DNA from: Nymphaea colorata
Lineage: Eukaryota > Streptophyta > Magnoliopsida > Nymphaeales > Nymphaeaceae
DNA length: 64,000 bases
NCBI RefSeq assembly: GCF_008831285.2
Contig: NC_045138.2
Coordinates: 19,067,934-19,131,933 of the forward strand
Reading direction: 5' to 3'
In this document: one piece after another, positions 11,855 through 24,202 of the stretch
How positions within the stretch are numbered: position 1 is the first letter of the stretch
How the letters are laid out: the number at the start of each line of letters is the position of its first letter
Made by a program: the position numbers and the translations under genes
Notes under the pieces: model-generated
Database searches by the model: none
Told to the model about the DNA's origin: nothing
What the model saw: only the letters and a program-made list of their open reading frames with translations

Positions 11855-14800
11855 CTATTTGGACTTCCTACCCCGGTTCCTCTTCGAAGTAATGACAGTC
11901 CATCCATCCCCAGCATCTTTTGTTTCTTCAACATTGGCATCCATTGACATATCTGATGCATGATTAAGTTCTTGGGCCGAGCCACACACTCCATTTTGGA
12001 TCTGGCAGAAATTTGTTCAAGTTTACGATGAATATACCTCCAAACAGAGAATATCAGCATATCACCAAGACTTGCATTTAATCACATAATCAAAATCAAC
12101 CCAGCAAGAAAGTTTGCAGAAAAAGAGCATCTACAAAGTTGACTATTCTAACAAGGTATTTTTGTAAAGTAGATGAAGGTTTATACTTTATACTAGCTAG
12201 ATGTTTTAACTTGTTTTGGCTAACAGAAATCCACCCAAAACAGCACTGAGACATGCCACCAACTGGATCTGAAATGCTAGTAAAGTGACGACAGTGCTGA
12301 CTGCTCACTAGCGCTGCCGTCTCAAAGTTCAATCAACAAATAACTAAACCAATTACACTATTTGCCTACCCAGAATCCCAATAATGAACATGGACTACAG
12401 TACGACCTAAGGATGATTATAAATTGTCAGGAATGAAATATTGCTGGATTGAGGGTGATCAAAGTTTATGAAAAAAAACATCTACTTAATCAAGCCTACA
12501 GGATTTGACAAGATCTTCTGATTATAAAAATATTCATAGCTGATATCAACAAGAACTAAACTGACGAGCTCTTCTCAAAACAAAAGGTGCTGGTTTGAAA
12601 CACGTACTGCGTGGCAACATGCAGAGCATGTCAGTACGAAAAATAATTGACAGAAACATGTAGACTTAAAGGTTCAGTGAAAAACCATGTGGAGGATATA
12701 TGCTTGCTTACCCTAATTTCCGAACTTGGTTGGATGGCAGATGATCCAACAACACTTTTTTCTTCTTGCATATCGACATCTAATGCCATATCCTCGTCTG
12801 AACTATCATCTTCATTTTGGTCAATAACCTGGTAACGAAATTGCATTACATTTTTTTCCAGAACTTCAAATGATATATCCACGAAGGGTTAAATGAATGA
12901 AAAATTAGCAAAATGCTGGACACATTACATGAAGACACGTGTGTGTGTGTGTGTGTGCACATGTGTATAAGCAAGCACACATGCCTGGTAAATCAAATAA
13001 AGAACAAGCAATGCACCTAAACATAGTTGAAAAAGAGAATTTAGATAAACTAACCTATTCTCAGATGCTTCTTAGGGGTCAATTTCTGACTTAACGGGTC
13101 TTAAGACTTTCATAAGATTGAAATCTGGAAGTCAAAGCTAGAGTTCCAAATTTACCTGTCTACTTCCAGAAACAGCACCACTTGTACTGCTTGAGCTTCT
13201 CAAACTCAACAAGGATTCAAAATTTCCTTGAAGACACTCTTCATGCAAAGTCATCAGTTGCTCTGCCACCTGCTCAAAAGCATGAGAAATAATGATGAAC
13301 ATAAGAAACAGAAGTAGCACAAATCAAATTCGTTTATCTGATAATTACACTTATCAAATGTTAAAGCTAAAAAATTGAGAAATGTTAAAATTTTAAGTAA
13401 ATTACAAGATGGGAAGGCCGGGGAGAGCTTAAGAGTTTAAAAAGATAGAGCCAGCAAATTAACCAAACTGTAACAATCCAAAAGAACCAATAGTCAAAAT
13501 GTCAAATACAATAAAAGGAGAGGAGAAAAATTATAGCAGACTTATCCCACACATCACAGTTAAAGCAAGAGCTTCTCCGTCATATTGGAGTTCAAATTAC
13601 TCTATTCCTTCGTGAAAAAGTGAAGCAAAAAGCGTAACACAATTCTCTGATGGTACATTAGGCATACTCTACATATACCATCTATCCATGCACTATAAGA
13701 CAACAAAAAGGTAAAGGCCAATCACATATTGACTTTGTAGTAATCAAAGCTAGAATAGGAATTCAAATTTAATTAAAAACAGCTCTTTAATCAGATTGTG
13801 TAACAAAGCATACTGTACAAAGTTATAAACATCAATCCAATAGAATGAGTGCAGGACTTAGAATATCCAATATACGTAACCGCAAAGTTTGCCATCTAAA
13901 GAGAGCAAAACCTGTTAACACCAAGCTGCAAAACATCACTCAAACAGAAGCAACTTCACTAGCAAAGCGACTTTTACGGGCTTAGCATATGCAATCATAT
14001 TAAACATATCATCTGGAATCTTGTCACTAGATCAGTCAGTTCATGCAAAACGTGAGAAATCTCAAGCCATCAGCAGATTCTTTGTGTTTACTTTTCCTTT
14101 TGACACGCATAGGAATCGTTTTGAAATTCTCACTTGGCAATAAAATAAACTATAATAAAACAACTCTCACAAAACATGAAATAGCATAGACCAAAAATAG
14201 CTGCGAGTATGCATGATAGGTTAAAACCAAACCTCCTCGATGCTACCATCCTCAATCTCTGCATTGAAGGAAGCTAACATATTCTCATCGAGCATTGTTT
14301 CCAACTCATCAATGTAAAGGATATCTGAGCAAACCATCCCAAAGAAGAAAAGAACACAATGAGACACCAACCTTTAATGGCAAAATTTAAAAACATTAAT
14401 TGGTGATTCAGATGCACACAGGAAAAGAAAACCCAGAGAAAATATTTGGGAAGAAAGAAGGAGAAGAAGAAACAGACAACGTTAGAGACACTGATTTAAC
14501 AAAAATAAAATCTTATGCATGAATTGGCAACAATTTGAAAAGAAAACATGGAAAAAACGATGTAATCTCACCTACAAAAAACAAAAATCAATAACCAAAA
14601 GAAGATAATGCAAGATCATCAATATAAATAAAGCAAAATTGAAAATAAACACTTAAACGATATCAACAATTAAAAAAGCCATAATTCAACCTAACAAAGA
14701 AATTATGTTAAAGCACAAGTTTCAAGCATGTTCAAGCACAAAGTTGCAAGCACAAAGCAGAAGATTAAAGTTATTCAACACTAATTTGAATGGATAGTAC

Positions 14801-15163
14801 GAAATGAAAACTAATCTTGACAAAATCAACATCACAACCTCAATTATGTAATAAGAAAAACTAACAATAAGTTGAAAACGAACCTAAAACATTGCATGTA
14901 TGAAACAGAAAAATAGGTTGACACGTAGTATCTATCAGAAAAATAAGGAAATTATTGGTACCTTTGGAAGCAGTGAACCAGGAGATAAGGTCGACAACCA
15001 AATTGTCAAACTTCTGGCGGGAGCTCCGGCCTCCCCACTCATTCTCGACCGCCAACCTCAGTGCTGTCCACCGAGAGAGAATGAGATGAATACCCTCGGA
15101 GAAAAGGGGCAGAGCTTCTGGTGAGAACTTCGCTGGAGGACCATGGCTTCCGTGGCAATCCAT
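11855..15163 (-). CDS. TSR2: TSR2-type pre-rRNA-processing protein, 223 aa, five exons
   Basis: Coding exons, in transcription order: 15163-14962, 14324-14233, 13269-13156, 12828-12712, 12001-11855. All junctions are GT-AG and preserve frame (672 nt). The N-terminal part carries the family hallmark 'RWTALRLAVENEWGG' (about residues 31-45), then 'DLISWFT', a 'YIDELETMLDENM' segment and 'DGSIEEVAEQLMTLHEECL'. An acidic stretch, 'DQNEDDSSDEDMALDVDM', follows. The protein ends with 'DGWTVITSKRNRGRKSK', a conserved DGWT motif plus basic tail. In yeast, Tsr2 escorts ribosomal protein eS26 and is needed for 20S pre-rRNA processing; the plant role is inferred from family. The start is the first ATG before this conserved block. 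AG just upstream (CCTAG/ACATGG) could be a leader-intron acceptor. Family call firm; exon 1 start slightly less so. Confidence 0.88.
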
Positions 15164-16699
15164 GTCTAGGATCAGTAGCAGAGTCCAAAATTTTAAGTCA
15201 GCGAGCCACCAATAAATAGTAAAATAACAAAAATCTCATAAAGTAAGCCAAACGTTGCTTGAAAAAAATATTTCCATTAAAAACATATATTTCCTACAAC
15301 AACCTATCTTTCCTGTAACATCATATACTTCTTGTACTAACAAATATTCCAAGTGACAGTATATGTATGCATCTCACACACAAACACACCTATAAATAGT
15401 GAAATGGAAAAAAATCTCATAAACTAAATTAAAGGTTGCTTAAAAAAAATATTTCCAGAAAAAACATGTGTCAAGGAAATATATTTCGCTTAACGATAAA
15501 TATTCACTTTGACAACATATGTCTCTTGTAAAAATAAATATTTCATGCGGTTGCGGAAAACACACAGCAATTTAGTGTTTATGTTGATTATTAAAACCAA
15601 AATTTAGTCCCAGTATTTTAGCATTTTTTAACCACAAAATAGGTCAAAATGGATTTATAAGCCATGTAGGATAGCTACATACATCGTTCCTCCACATGCA
15701 TCAGAGAATATAAAACTAGATGCCTGAAAGGACCATGCATGACCATATGTATCTCTTACTCTACATGTATCTAAAATCATTACGACGCCATGCCAATGAA
15801 GCAATGACCAAGGAAGATAGCTCAAAGGAAATCAAAACAGCAATGAATTATGCGTTGGCATGTCAAGCATGACTTGGCACATAATTTTATTGTTCATGTT
15901 AACTGGTTTATCAGATCATTGTATCTTGGAACCATTAAAAAATTACAATTCCCTTCTTGTAGCCATGGACATCAGACTTTTCCAAATAGATTCTCTGCAC
16001 CTACAAGATTGAACAATTGTCATGGTGACCAGTCTCTTGGAGTGTAAAGTTGTCTGCATGCATTTGGAGTTTTAAATGGCAAGGTTTTTCTCGGGTATAA
16101 TATGGCGAGCTCGAAAAAAATGGCTTAAAAAATCCTAAGAAGTAGAGAAAAAAATAAATAAATAAAAAACTAACAAGACAATACATGTATGATTTTACAT
16201 ATATGTATATTATATGATTATAATTATATATATAACATAAACGTAATAACCATGCATTATTAATAGCTGCACCCACTGCACGCCCAGTGTCCACCTGATT
16301 TCTGGTGTAGCAGCAAATTTACAGTGTGATCAGCACCCATGTGACAAACCTAGTAATCACAGTTTCTTAAAGGACACGCTTCAACACGATGTGTGCAATC
16401 CATTTAGAGCCCCTTAACCCACACAAACATGTAACCCATCAGCACAAGAACGTGAGAAATTTAAAACCAGAACGAGGAGAGAGAGACACTGAGAGAACCG
16501 CTGGTTATGTGGAAACCGGAAACGCATCAGAGCAACGGCAGAAACTGAGAGATGGGGAAAAGAATGGACAGAAATTGAGAGAGATGGAAGGAGAACAGAC
16601 ATAAAGAGAGATGGCGGTGGAGGCAGAAACGGCAGAGGCAGAGTTAGTAGGGACCATATATTGATTCAATTCGAAACAAGAAGAAAAAGAAGAAGAAGC

Positions 16700-16842
16700 G
16701 CCACTGCAACAGAAAAACGAAAGCCCTGACGAGTGTCCAACTTGGAGAAGAAGTGCCACTGCAAGGCAACGCTGGAAGGAGGCCGCCACTGCAAGGCAAC
16801 ACTGCAACAGAAAAACGAAAGCCCTGACGACTGTCCCACTTC
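16700..16842. repeat. tandem duplication, about 98-bp period with an inner 30-bp repeat
   Basis: A 42-base segment beginning 'cactgcaacagaaaaacg' occurs at 16702-16743 and again at 16800-16841. Between them 'gccactgcaaggcaac' occurs twice (16755 and 16785), a 30-bp step. This is recent tandem growth in non-coding DNA. Confidence 0.85.
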
Positions 16843-17211
16843 GGTTCCAAAAAAAATTATGCAGGGTGCTATATAACGTTTGGAACCCAGAAGTTATCTT
16901 CCTAGAAAAGAACCCGTGGAAAAGTGTAAGGCAGGGAAAATTTAGATGTCTTGCAAATCCAGGCCATGTTTGTTGGCCTGGAAGAAAAAAATTGAGTAAA
17001 ACTTCCCTTGGTTTGATGGAGCCGTAAAATTTTCCAGGAAAACCTTTTTTTTTTTTTTTTTTGACTGCCGGTGGACATTCGATACAAGCACATGACGAGT
17101 CCTAGCAACCAAGGTATCCATGCATAAAAAATACAACATGAAAACAATCTAATGTAGCTACCTGTGCATTAAGTACATGCAGCCATTCATGAATGAGTTT
17201 TCCGTTCATAG

Positions 17212-17490
17212 TTGCTGAGCACAAGTGAAGGAGACAGCCAAAAAAGTGAGCAAAAGGCCCATTTTCTGGCAACTACAAAAGATAGCCAAAAGGAGCATCA
17301 AAAGCCCTTTTCCGGCAACATTCCCCCGAGAGAGAGAGAGAGAGAGAGAGCCTATGGTGTTTATGTGGATGGTACCGTGGTAAGGAGAGTTTGCTGCTTC
17401 TCACCTAACATGGGAATGGACAACGAAAATGAGAGACCAAAAAGAGGGCAAAAGGACGACTTTCTGGTGAGAAAAAGCAAGAAAAAAACT
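17212..17490. repeat. degenerate internal repeat, about 50-bp unit
   Basis: Three loosely related units of the form 'agccaaaa..gagcaaaaggc..tttctggcaac' lie near 17235, 17283 and 17435, with a GA microsatellite between the second and third. The 94-codon open frame across it follows from the purine-rich repeat and is unlikely to be a gene. Confidence 0.5.
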
Positions 17491-18487
17491 ACGTAACAAG
17501 ACACCAATGGCATAATTCAGGATTGTAGGTCTTTTACAATCTCTTCTCGGTATGGACTTCTGTTTCAACTTTCAAATCAGTTCAAGAACTTCCAAGGGCC
17601 TTATCTTCACATTCGCACAGTGAATTGTGTTGAGATTTGGACAGTGGTAACTGGTAACTAACAAACACCTAACCTACAGAAGTTGGTGTATCCTCTTGTG
17701 CACTATACATCATTTGTTCTCTGCGCTCAGTAACTAGAACCCATCGTAATTAAAAAATGAACTGTTCTTTTTGCACGATATAGTTTTCTACCCTCTGCTA
17801 CCATACCGTGAATGATCCATATGCCTCTGTTTTTGACTGATCGTTAATGCATCACATGAACTTTGTCCAATGCATATGCATCATGCCTCAACCTCAATTT
17901 GCAAGCATAAGGCAAGGGATGGGGTTGACCCAAACTATCTTTTTGCTGAATGAATCTAGTTCTGTAGCAAAACACTTCACCTATTTCTGTATTTGAAGAA
18001 GGGTTTTAGACTTTCAGTCCTTTTTGATACACTGCTTCACCAAACAATAAAACACTATTCTGCCATGAATCTCTCACTATGCTGCCAAGTCTACCCCAAT
18101 TTCACTTACTTTTAGTCCAGCCCATACAGCATTATAAAAGCCCTATTTTATTTTGACATTAACTGTAATTAAAACCCAAAAAGGAACCGTACAGCTTCAG
18201 CCCCATCTGAAACCAACACAGAGCTGAAATTACTTTCTTTTCCCAACATTCTGTACTCAAAATTCCAACCTTAGCCATCAACACGCGAACTCATAAAAAC
18301 AGCCTTCAAAAAATTTAACCGTATGACCATGCAGCCCTCTATAGAAGAAATATCACATCAATGAATGCTAAAAGTGATACAAACGTGATTCTCTATCACA
18401 CATTAACAAAGAAGAGATTCAAGCTTCTAATCTAAGAAGAAATTTTTTAAAATGATTGGAGAAGAAACTGAAATTTGGATGATTTAC

Positions 18488-18656
18488 CTTCTCTACCGTT
18501 CTTCTCTTCCTTCTCTATCTCTCACTCTCTCGTTTGCTCTATTCCTCTCTCGCCTCTTCTCACACGATCTCCCTCTTTCTCTCTTCCCTTCTCTCGCTCT
18601 TTCTCTCCCGTTCTCTCCCCGTCTCCCTTTCTTGCTCTCTCAAACTCTCTCTGTTT
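18488..18656. repeat. polypyrimidine tract
   Basis: About 170 bases are almost purely C and T on the plus strand, with few interruptions. It lies just downstream of a possible minus-strand leader donor, so it would be intronic GA-rich RNA on that strand. Confidence 0.8.
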
Positions 18657-18796
18657 TTCTTTGGGACAAGAGGAGGCACAGGCGGTGTGTAAAACCATCC
18701 CTTTTTATCAACTCGCATTAAAAGAAAATTTTACAAAAACACTCATTTTAGTTTATAAATTATAATGCCCCAAAATAGTCCTTTTAGAAAACTTAC

Positions 18797-18905
18797 GTTG
18801 GCCTCCGAATCTCGTCTTGAAGGCAGTCCGGCGTCTATGGCTCAGGCAGGACCGCAGCGGAAGAAATCTGGAGAGAGAGACGAGAGATAGGCGTGCATAA
18901 ACAGA
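18797..18905 (-). other. candidate non-coding leader exon (minus strand)
   Basis: The reverse strand reads a CT-rich start, then a GC-richer block, then the strong donor CCAAC/GTAAGTTTTC at 18797/18796. No coding frame extends from it. The nearest downstream minus-strand gene is the TSR2-like gene at 15163, whose start codon is preceded by a plausible acceptor, so this may be its 5' UTR exon. The link is inference. Confidence 0.3.
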
Positions 18906-21073
18906 TGGAGAAAATATGCGATTTTGGATTCAAATCCGAAACCATTTAGCTGGATCTATTAAGAAAGTCCACGTAACTTACTTCTTGTTCAAATTTGGTA
19001 TGCGGTTTTGTTATTGAATCTCAAGTTGGGTCCAATGTCCAACCTGACTATAGATAAGGTCGGATCTGGATTCAGTTTCGAGAAATTGAGTTTGAGACCA
19101 AGTTCGAATTCGAACTCAATTATATGGAATCCAACTAAGTCAAACTCAATAAAGGTTGAAGCCGACCCAAATTCGAACAGTCTAAATCCCAAATGAAAAT
19201 GCTCAATGTGCATAATGGCAGTAAATGGAGTTAGGGAGTGTTTGATACAAGATCGATCTACATCCATTTGAATAAGAATTTCAGGCCGGCAGGGAGGCTG
19301 GTTACAAGAGCAATCCCTTGTTTTTAGAGATGAGCCGTTACAAGAATTGTTTACAAAGTTCTTGGCATCTTTCTTTCCTTAGTTTTCGGTAACATCATCT
19401 TCTTTATATTTATCCTTTTCAAGCTGATCTTCATCTTCCTCCTGAGAATATCTGTTTCCTTTATCTTCTCTTCCGAGATCTATTTGGCATACTCCAATAG
19501 CTTACATAAGCAGAGAAAGACTGCACATTGTTGAAATGAGCAAGAACAAACTTGTTTAACATGAACTAAACGGTCCAACAGGTTTATGAGGTCGTATCAG
19601 CTGAATTGTAAACCCAAATAAGCCAAATGTCGATAATATACTGTGTTTCATGAACTTGACTCAATTTTTGAAGCAAGTTCTTTACATGGGCCAACTTGTG
19701 CTTGAGCTTGGTGAGCGCAACTCTACTCAGCTCCCATATTTCTCGGCTCATGCTCAAGTCTAACTGTAGAAGGTCAGCTCGAGCTTGGTTCCATAGGTTG
19801 GGTCCTGGATCAATCTCAACTCATTTAAGTTCATTTACCAACTTCTCATTTGACTTTATCTCTTTTCTTAGCTTTAAGTTTGGAATTTTATTTTTAAAAA
19901 ACCTAGATTAAATGAGCTTACTCGAATTTAATCGAGTCGAGCCGAGTTCATGTAACTTGAACTCGACTTGTTTATAAGTTCAAGCTTTCAGCTAAGCTCA
20001 AGCTCTACTCGTTTGCAAATGGATCGAGCTGGAGTTAACCGAGTGAGTTCTAGTCAAGCTCGAGTTGGCTCAACTTATTGCATAACCACAGGTTCATGGA
20101 ACAGTATGTTACTGTTCTATTAGCCAAACGATCCTGTAGACACCATCTTCTAGCAGTTGGATCATTAGACTATACCGGGCCAGCTTGTTTTCAGCTTATC
20201 AGCTTATTGAACCTAGTTGACCGAATCTTAAACGAGAGAAGCCAACCCGAAAGATGAGGTACTTAGTTCACTTACAAGCTCCAAATGAAAGGATCTAGTT
20301 TTGCTTGGGTCTGTATTAAGCAATCCAACTTAATCGGATATTTTGAAACTCAGTTTGTAGACATGTTGTATACAAAAATAAAACAAATAAATACCTTACG
20401 AATGAATGTTTCATCTGGTTCATGATTGAAAGCACCAAGTTCCATGCTCCCATGTCTACTTCCAAGAAAAAGAAAATCAAAGAACTTCCTTATCGAACCA
20501 TTTTGAGATCATAATGTTTGAGATTCTAAAGTATTATTGGGTAGTTAACATAAAACTTCTAAGGAGAGAGCCTTCATAAGCATGATCTAGCTACATTTGA
20601 GGCCACCCATAATGACAAGGGATCTGATGATCAAGCTGATGAATTTGAGAATGGGAAAATTTAATGCAGTGCTTGAGTTGAGTTCATCCCATCACCTAGA
20701 TCTGGTTAAGATAGAAAATGCACACTACGTATTATAAATCGTCCCTGTTTCTGCCAACGATCACTTGTGTTCCTGCTAATAGAAATTACTGAAGTGCAGG
20801 CATAGGTGCGTAAAGAACAGAACCACAAATTTTTTGCTTTGCTTGACTTTTATTTACCTGGTACTTTTATTTTAATGCACTTACCGTATATTGTTCACAT
20901 GCAAAACTAGGCCGATCACAACTATTTCTTTTGGAATATCCTGATTCAGACTGACACTCTAGCAATAACTAAAACCATTAACTGCAGAGCTGTAAGTTTG
21001 GGTGAAGGAACTCTTAAAATTCAAGTAGAGGTTCAGACTATTATTAACTCCAGAATTCCTGAACAAAACTTTT
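18906..21073. other. intergenic region with decayed repeat text
   Basis: No supported gene. From about 18960 to 19200 the sequence is rich in 'ccaattcgaa/gacccaaattc' phrases. From about 19690 to 20080 it is rich in 'gagctcgag', 'cgagtcgagc' and 'tcaagctcg' phrases. Both are common textures of degenerate plant repeats. The last few hundred bases probably include the 3' UTR of the VOC gene. Confidence 0.5.
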
Positions 21074-23151
21074 TCACTCCATAGCTCCCGTAGTAACTTC
21101 TACACCATTGCCTGCAAATGCACGCAGTGAACATTTAGCACTAACAACCTTTTGTAAATCTGTCATGAACAACAGAGTCTATGCTTATTGAGTTTCAAGA
21201 AAATCTTTAGAACTCATGCATTACAATATTCTTCATTAACAGCCAATATTTGACAGTTTTAGTGTGCAAGAGAATCAATCTATTACTGTAAAACACCTTA
21301 CCATCTGGATCAAAGAAGAAGACCTGTCGAGTTCGACCATTAGGCGAGACCATTTCAGAGAACCGAATTCCTTTTTCCTGCACATTATTGCTCTGTTAAT
21401 ACCTCACCCAAGTAAACTGCTCCCAATTAACTAATTTCTTCTGGAAGCAACTCTGACATGCTCAATTATTATAGCTATTAAGAAATAACAAAAGAAATGA
21501 CTGAAAAAATGGCCACAAGTTTGATATGAAAGAAACAATAACATTGATGCAGTCCTGTTGAAGGAAGGTCCCCTGCCTAGAGGAGAAAATTGCTTAATAA
21601 TAACATGGCTCATGAATAGCAGTGCATTCCATTATGTAGATAAGGGCCAAGCAATGGAACTGATAAATTCTCATGAACGACACCATTTTCCATCATGTGA
21701 TCTAACTCAGGTGACAATTAAGGAATACATATCATATAATAACAGAATAGATCAGAAACTGACTCTAGCCCTGGGGTAAGAGCTATCTCACTGGAAATAA
21801 GACAAGCACCAAAAGGAGGGCTTTGATTTCATAATCAAACCAAACCCAGAAAATCTCATTTCCATTTGATAAGGCTTATTAAGACTCCTAGATACAGAAA
21901 AAATTGATGCAACATACATCTAGACCTATGCCAATACATCCAATGTCCAGACTGATGTGGCTTAGTTATATTGAAGACATTGAAAACTTTATCTTGTGTG
22001 GTATCCATGTTTTAGGCCACAGGGAAACACATGGTATTCATGTCTGGAGGACATTCAAAACTTTAAGAATTGCTATAATATGTATCTTGGAGTGGCATCC
22101 ATGTTTAGGCTATTGGAAAGCACATGGTATTCATGTCTGGGTTACAGCTGAAAGAAGACACACCTTGAGGCCTTCAACAAAGGAATCGAAGTTGGAGACA
22201 GAAAAGGCGAGGTGATGACTTCTAGAGAGGATGCTGGGATCCCTACATACATCGTCGGAGGAGCTCACCGGCAGCTTAGTCCCTGGCTTTCTCTCTATGA
22301 TGTGCAAAAAGAAGGACGGTTTCAGCCTCAGCCATACCACCTCGAACCCACTGAATTTTGGGCTGTCAACTCTTTCAAACCCCAGAATCTGCAACTCAGA
22401 GACACAACAAACACATTATCAAACTCCCAGATGCAGACCCTGGAAAAGCAAACCACGAGAAGCCTTTTTTTCTCATCGACAGAAAGAAAAATCCCTTCTA
22501 CCGACAATTCCCAATCACAAATTCCGGTGAGCAAATCCTGTGCAAAGGTAATTGCACAAAAAAAACTTGAAATTACACATTAAAAATAAAAATTTTGAGT
22601 GTTTTCTTTCAGTTCCGAGTGATAGAACGTTATAGCATCGAAAATTGTACCACATAAAGACCTTGAATTTTCATAAGTCAGAAAATCTCATCCACCTGAA
22701 ACACGCAGATTTAAGAGTGAATTTACAGGTTTGGATCATAGCGACTGAATTCATAATAAAATTTTGGGGAAAAAACCATAAAAATTTAACTTAAAAATGC
22801 AATAAACACTTTTTGGGAATCACACTGTACTGACGATAATACTTGGGCAGCCCTTTGGCCGCAAAATTATCAAAGAACTTGTTTCCTAGCAAGAAAGGCA
22901 CAACCCAACTTGGATGGACATCTACCAGTTGGCCCAACCAGATTGGCATTTTTTGCCAAGAAGAATCGAAGCTAGACCCATTAAAAATGAAAAGGGTATA
23001 TGATAACGGGAGTCGGTAAGGAAGAGACGGAACAATAAGAACAACTCTATAATTAAATTTGCACCTCCTGGTAGAATTGGGCCAGGCGGTTGATGTCATC
23101 CGAATCCCTCGCTATGTGATTGAACTGAACTCCTGCTGCCAAGCTCCCCAT
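21074..23151 (-). CDS. VOC-superfamily / glyoxalase-I-like protein, 141 aa, four exons
   Basis: Coding exons, in transcription order: 23151-23065, 22388-22164, 21377-21302, 21111-21074; 426 nt, all GT-AG with frame kept. The protein starts MGSLAAGVQFNHIARDSDD. It shows one vicinal-oxygen-chelate fold: 'FNHIARDSDDINRLAQFYQE' then 'ILGFERVDSPKF' as the first beta-alpha unit, 'SHHLAFSVSNFDSFVEGLK' as the second, and 'RQVFFFDPDGNGVEV' as the closing strand. His residues at 'NHI' and 'SHHLAF' and the closing 'NGVEV' glutamate sit where metal ligands lie in this superfamily. At 141 aa it matches the small single-domain plant lactoylglutathione-lyase-like proteins, not the two-domain glyoxalase I. 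The substrate cannot be told from sequence. The start is followed by continuous homology and preceded by a CT-rich leader (23152-23168). Intron 2 contains a tandem duplication. Confidence 0.82.
21976..22141. repeat. tandem duplication inside an intron of the VOC gene
   Basis: Two copies of a 74-92 bp unit, from 'gacattgaaaacttt' (21976) and 'gacattcaaaacttt' (22050), each end in 'acatggtattcatgtctgg'. The second has an insertion of about 18 bases. It lies wholly in the intron between 21378 and 22163. Confidence 0.8.
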
Positions 23152-24202
23152 TCTCTCTCTCTCTCTCCTCCTTGTCCCCAAATTTTGTTGCATTCCCATT
23201 TTATTGTGAATGGGCTCTTGCCCGTTTCAGCTGCTGCTCTCCTGAGAAAATTAGGTAATAATTTGTGATGGGTGGTGTTCTGTCCTTCGAGAACTTGGTG
23301 ATTTTTTGCAGTGAAATTTCAAGATCGGTACCTCAGTCGATTCAAAACCATGAAATGCCTCTGTGGTACGATGTTCAGCCCGTGTTTTCTCGTTTTCAAT
23401 TAAGTTTCGGATGTTTTTCCATTTGTTTATCAAGAAATTAACTATCGTTTTTTTCCTGATTAAAAACCGATTCAGTTAAACCGCCATTGCAGAATGATTT
23501 TGGCATCATTCCCATTCTCAGCAGACAGCAGATGGTCCATTTCTGATATAGCCAGAAATTTTTAACGTGGAAGCACAAATGTATTTTCAATCTTTTCACA
23601 AGGGCCACTAAGTATTCTTCAAAGTTTTACAAGGATATTGACAATGTTCAAAATTATTAGTAAATTTTATTTTTCGAAAATTTGGGGGAGGGGCCAAATC
23701 TCCGCCCCGCCTTCTAATCGGCTTCTTGAAACTGCAACCGGGTTGGATCTAAAACTTGAATCATGTATCTGGTAATGCAGCTAAGGTACGTCCTGAAAAG
23801 TTTACCAGAATATGGACATGTACAAACTTAACAGGGGCATATTAGAAGCGATCATCATTACCCGTTCATATGCGTACCAGAAACAAAACCAAATCCGAAC
23901 AATACCGGTACCAAATCTGAATATAATCCGATACTCTGTTCTAGTTGGAAATCTTTTTCCATATCCGACTGATTTAGTTTGTTCAGTTGGATATCTAAAT
24001 GAACACTATAATATTCATGAATCAATCTAAATTTTCATTCTTGCAACAGAAACTCTGAAACTAGAAAAAAAAAATCAATTTCATTACATAAATAGAAAAA
24101 AGTCAAGGATAATTACATTTTTGAAGAATCATGAATAAGATAATTACATTTTTGAAGAATCATGAATAGCATATTGTAACAAACCAAAATGCCCCTCAAT
24201 TT
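23152..24202. other. intergenic gap
   Basis: Contains the CT-rich probable 5' UTR of the VOC gene (23152 to about 23260). Further right is a short stretch rich in 'ccgaNc' phrases (23870-24010) and a 31-bp direct repeat near 24111-24168. The end adjoins the 3' end of the F-box gene. No gene seen. Confidence 0.5.
24111..24168. repeat. 31-bp tandem duplication
   Basis: The 27-base string starting 'aattacatttttgaag' occurs at 24111-24137 and 24142-24168, just downstream of the F-box gene's stop codon in transcript sense, probably in or beside its 3' UTR. Confidence 0.9.

Larger units (their letters stand above)
15164..18796. other. intergenic or leader-intron region upstream of the TSR2-like gene
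   Basis: No coding gene is supported. The stretch contains a tandem duplication near 16.7-16.85 kb, a repetitive Lys-rich-coding purine segment at 17212-17490 with a GA run near 17326-17350, and a polypyrimidine tract at 18488-18656. If the candidate leader exon near 18.8 kb belongs to the TSR2-like gene, this whole stretch is its first intron. Confidence 0.4.

Noticed and set aside
17212-17496. 94-codon Lys-rich plus-strand frame
   Set aside because: It arises from a degenerate purine-rich repeat with a GA microsatellite; no domain and no splice context.
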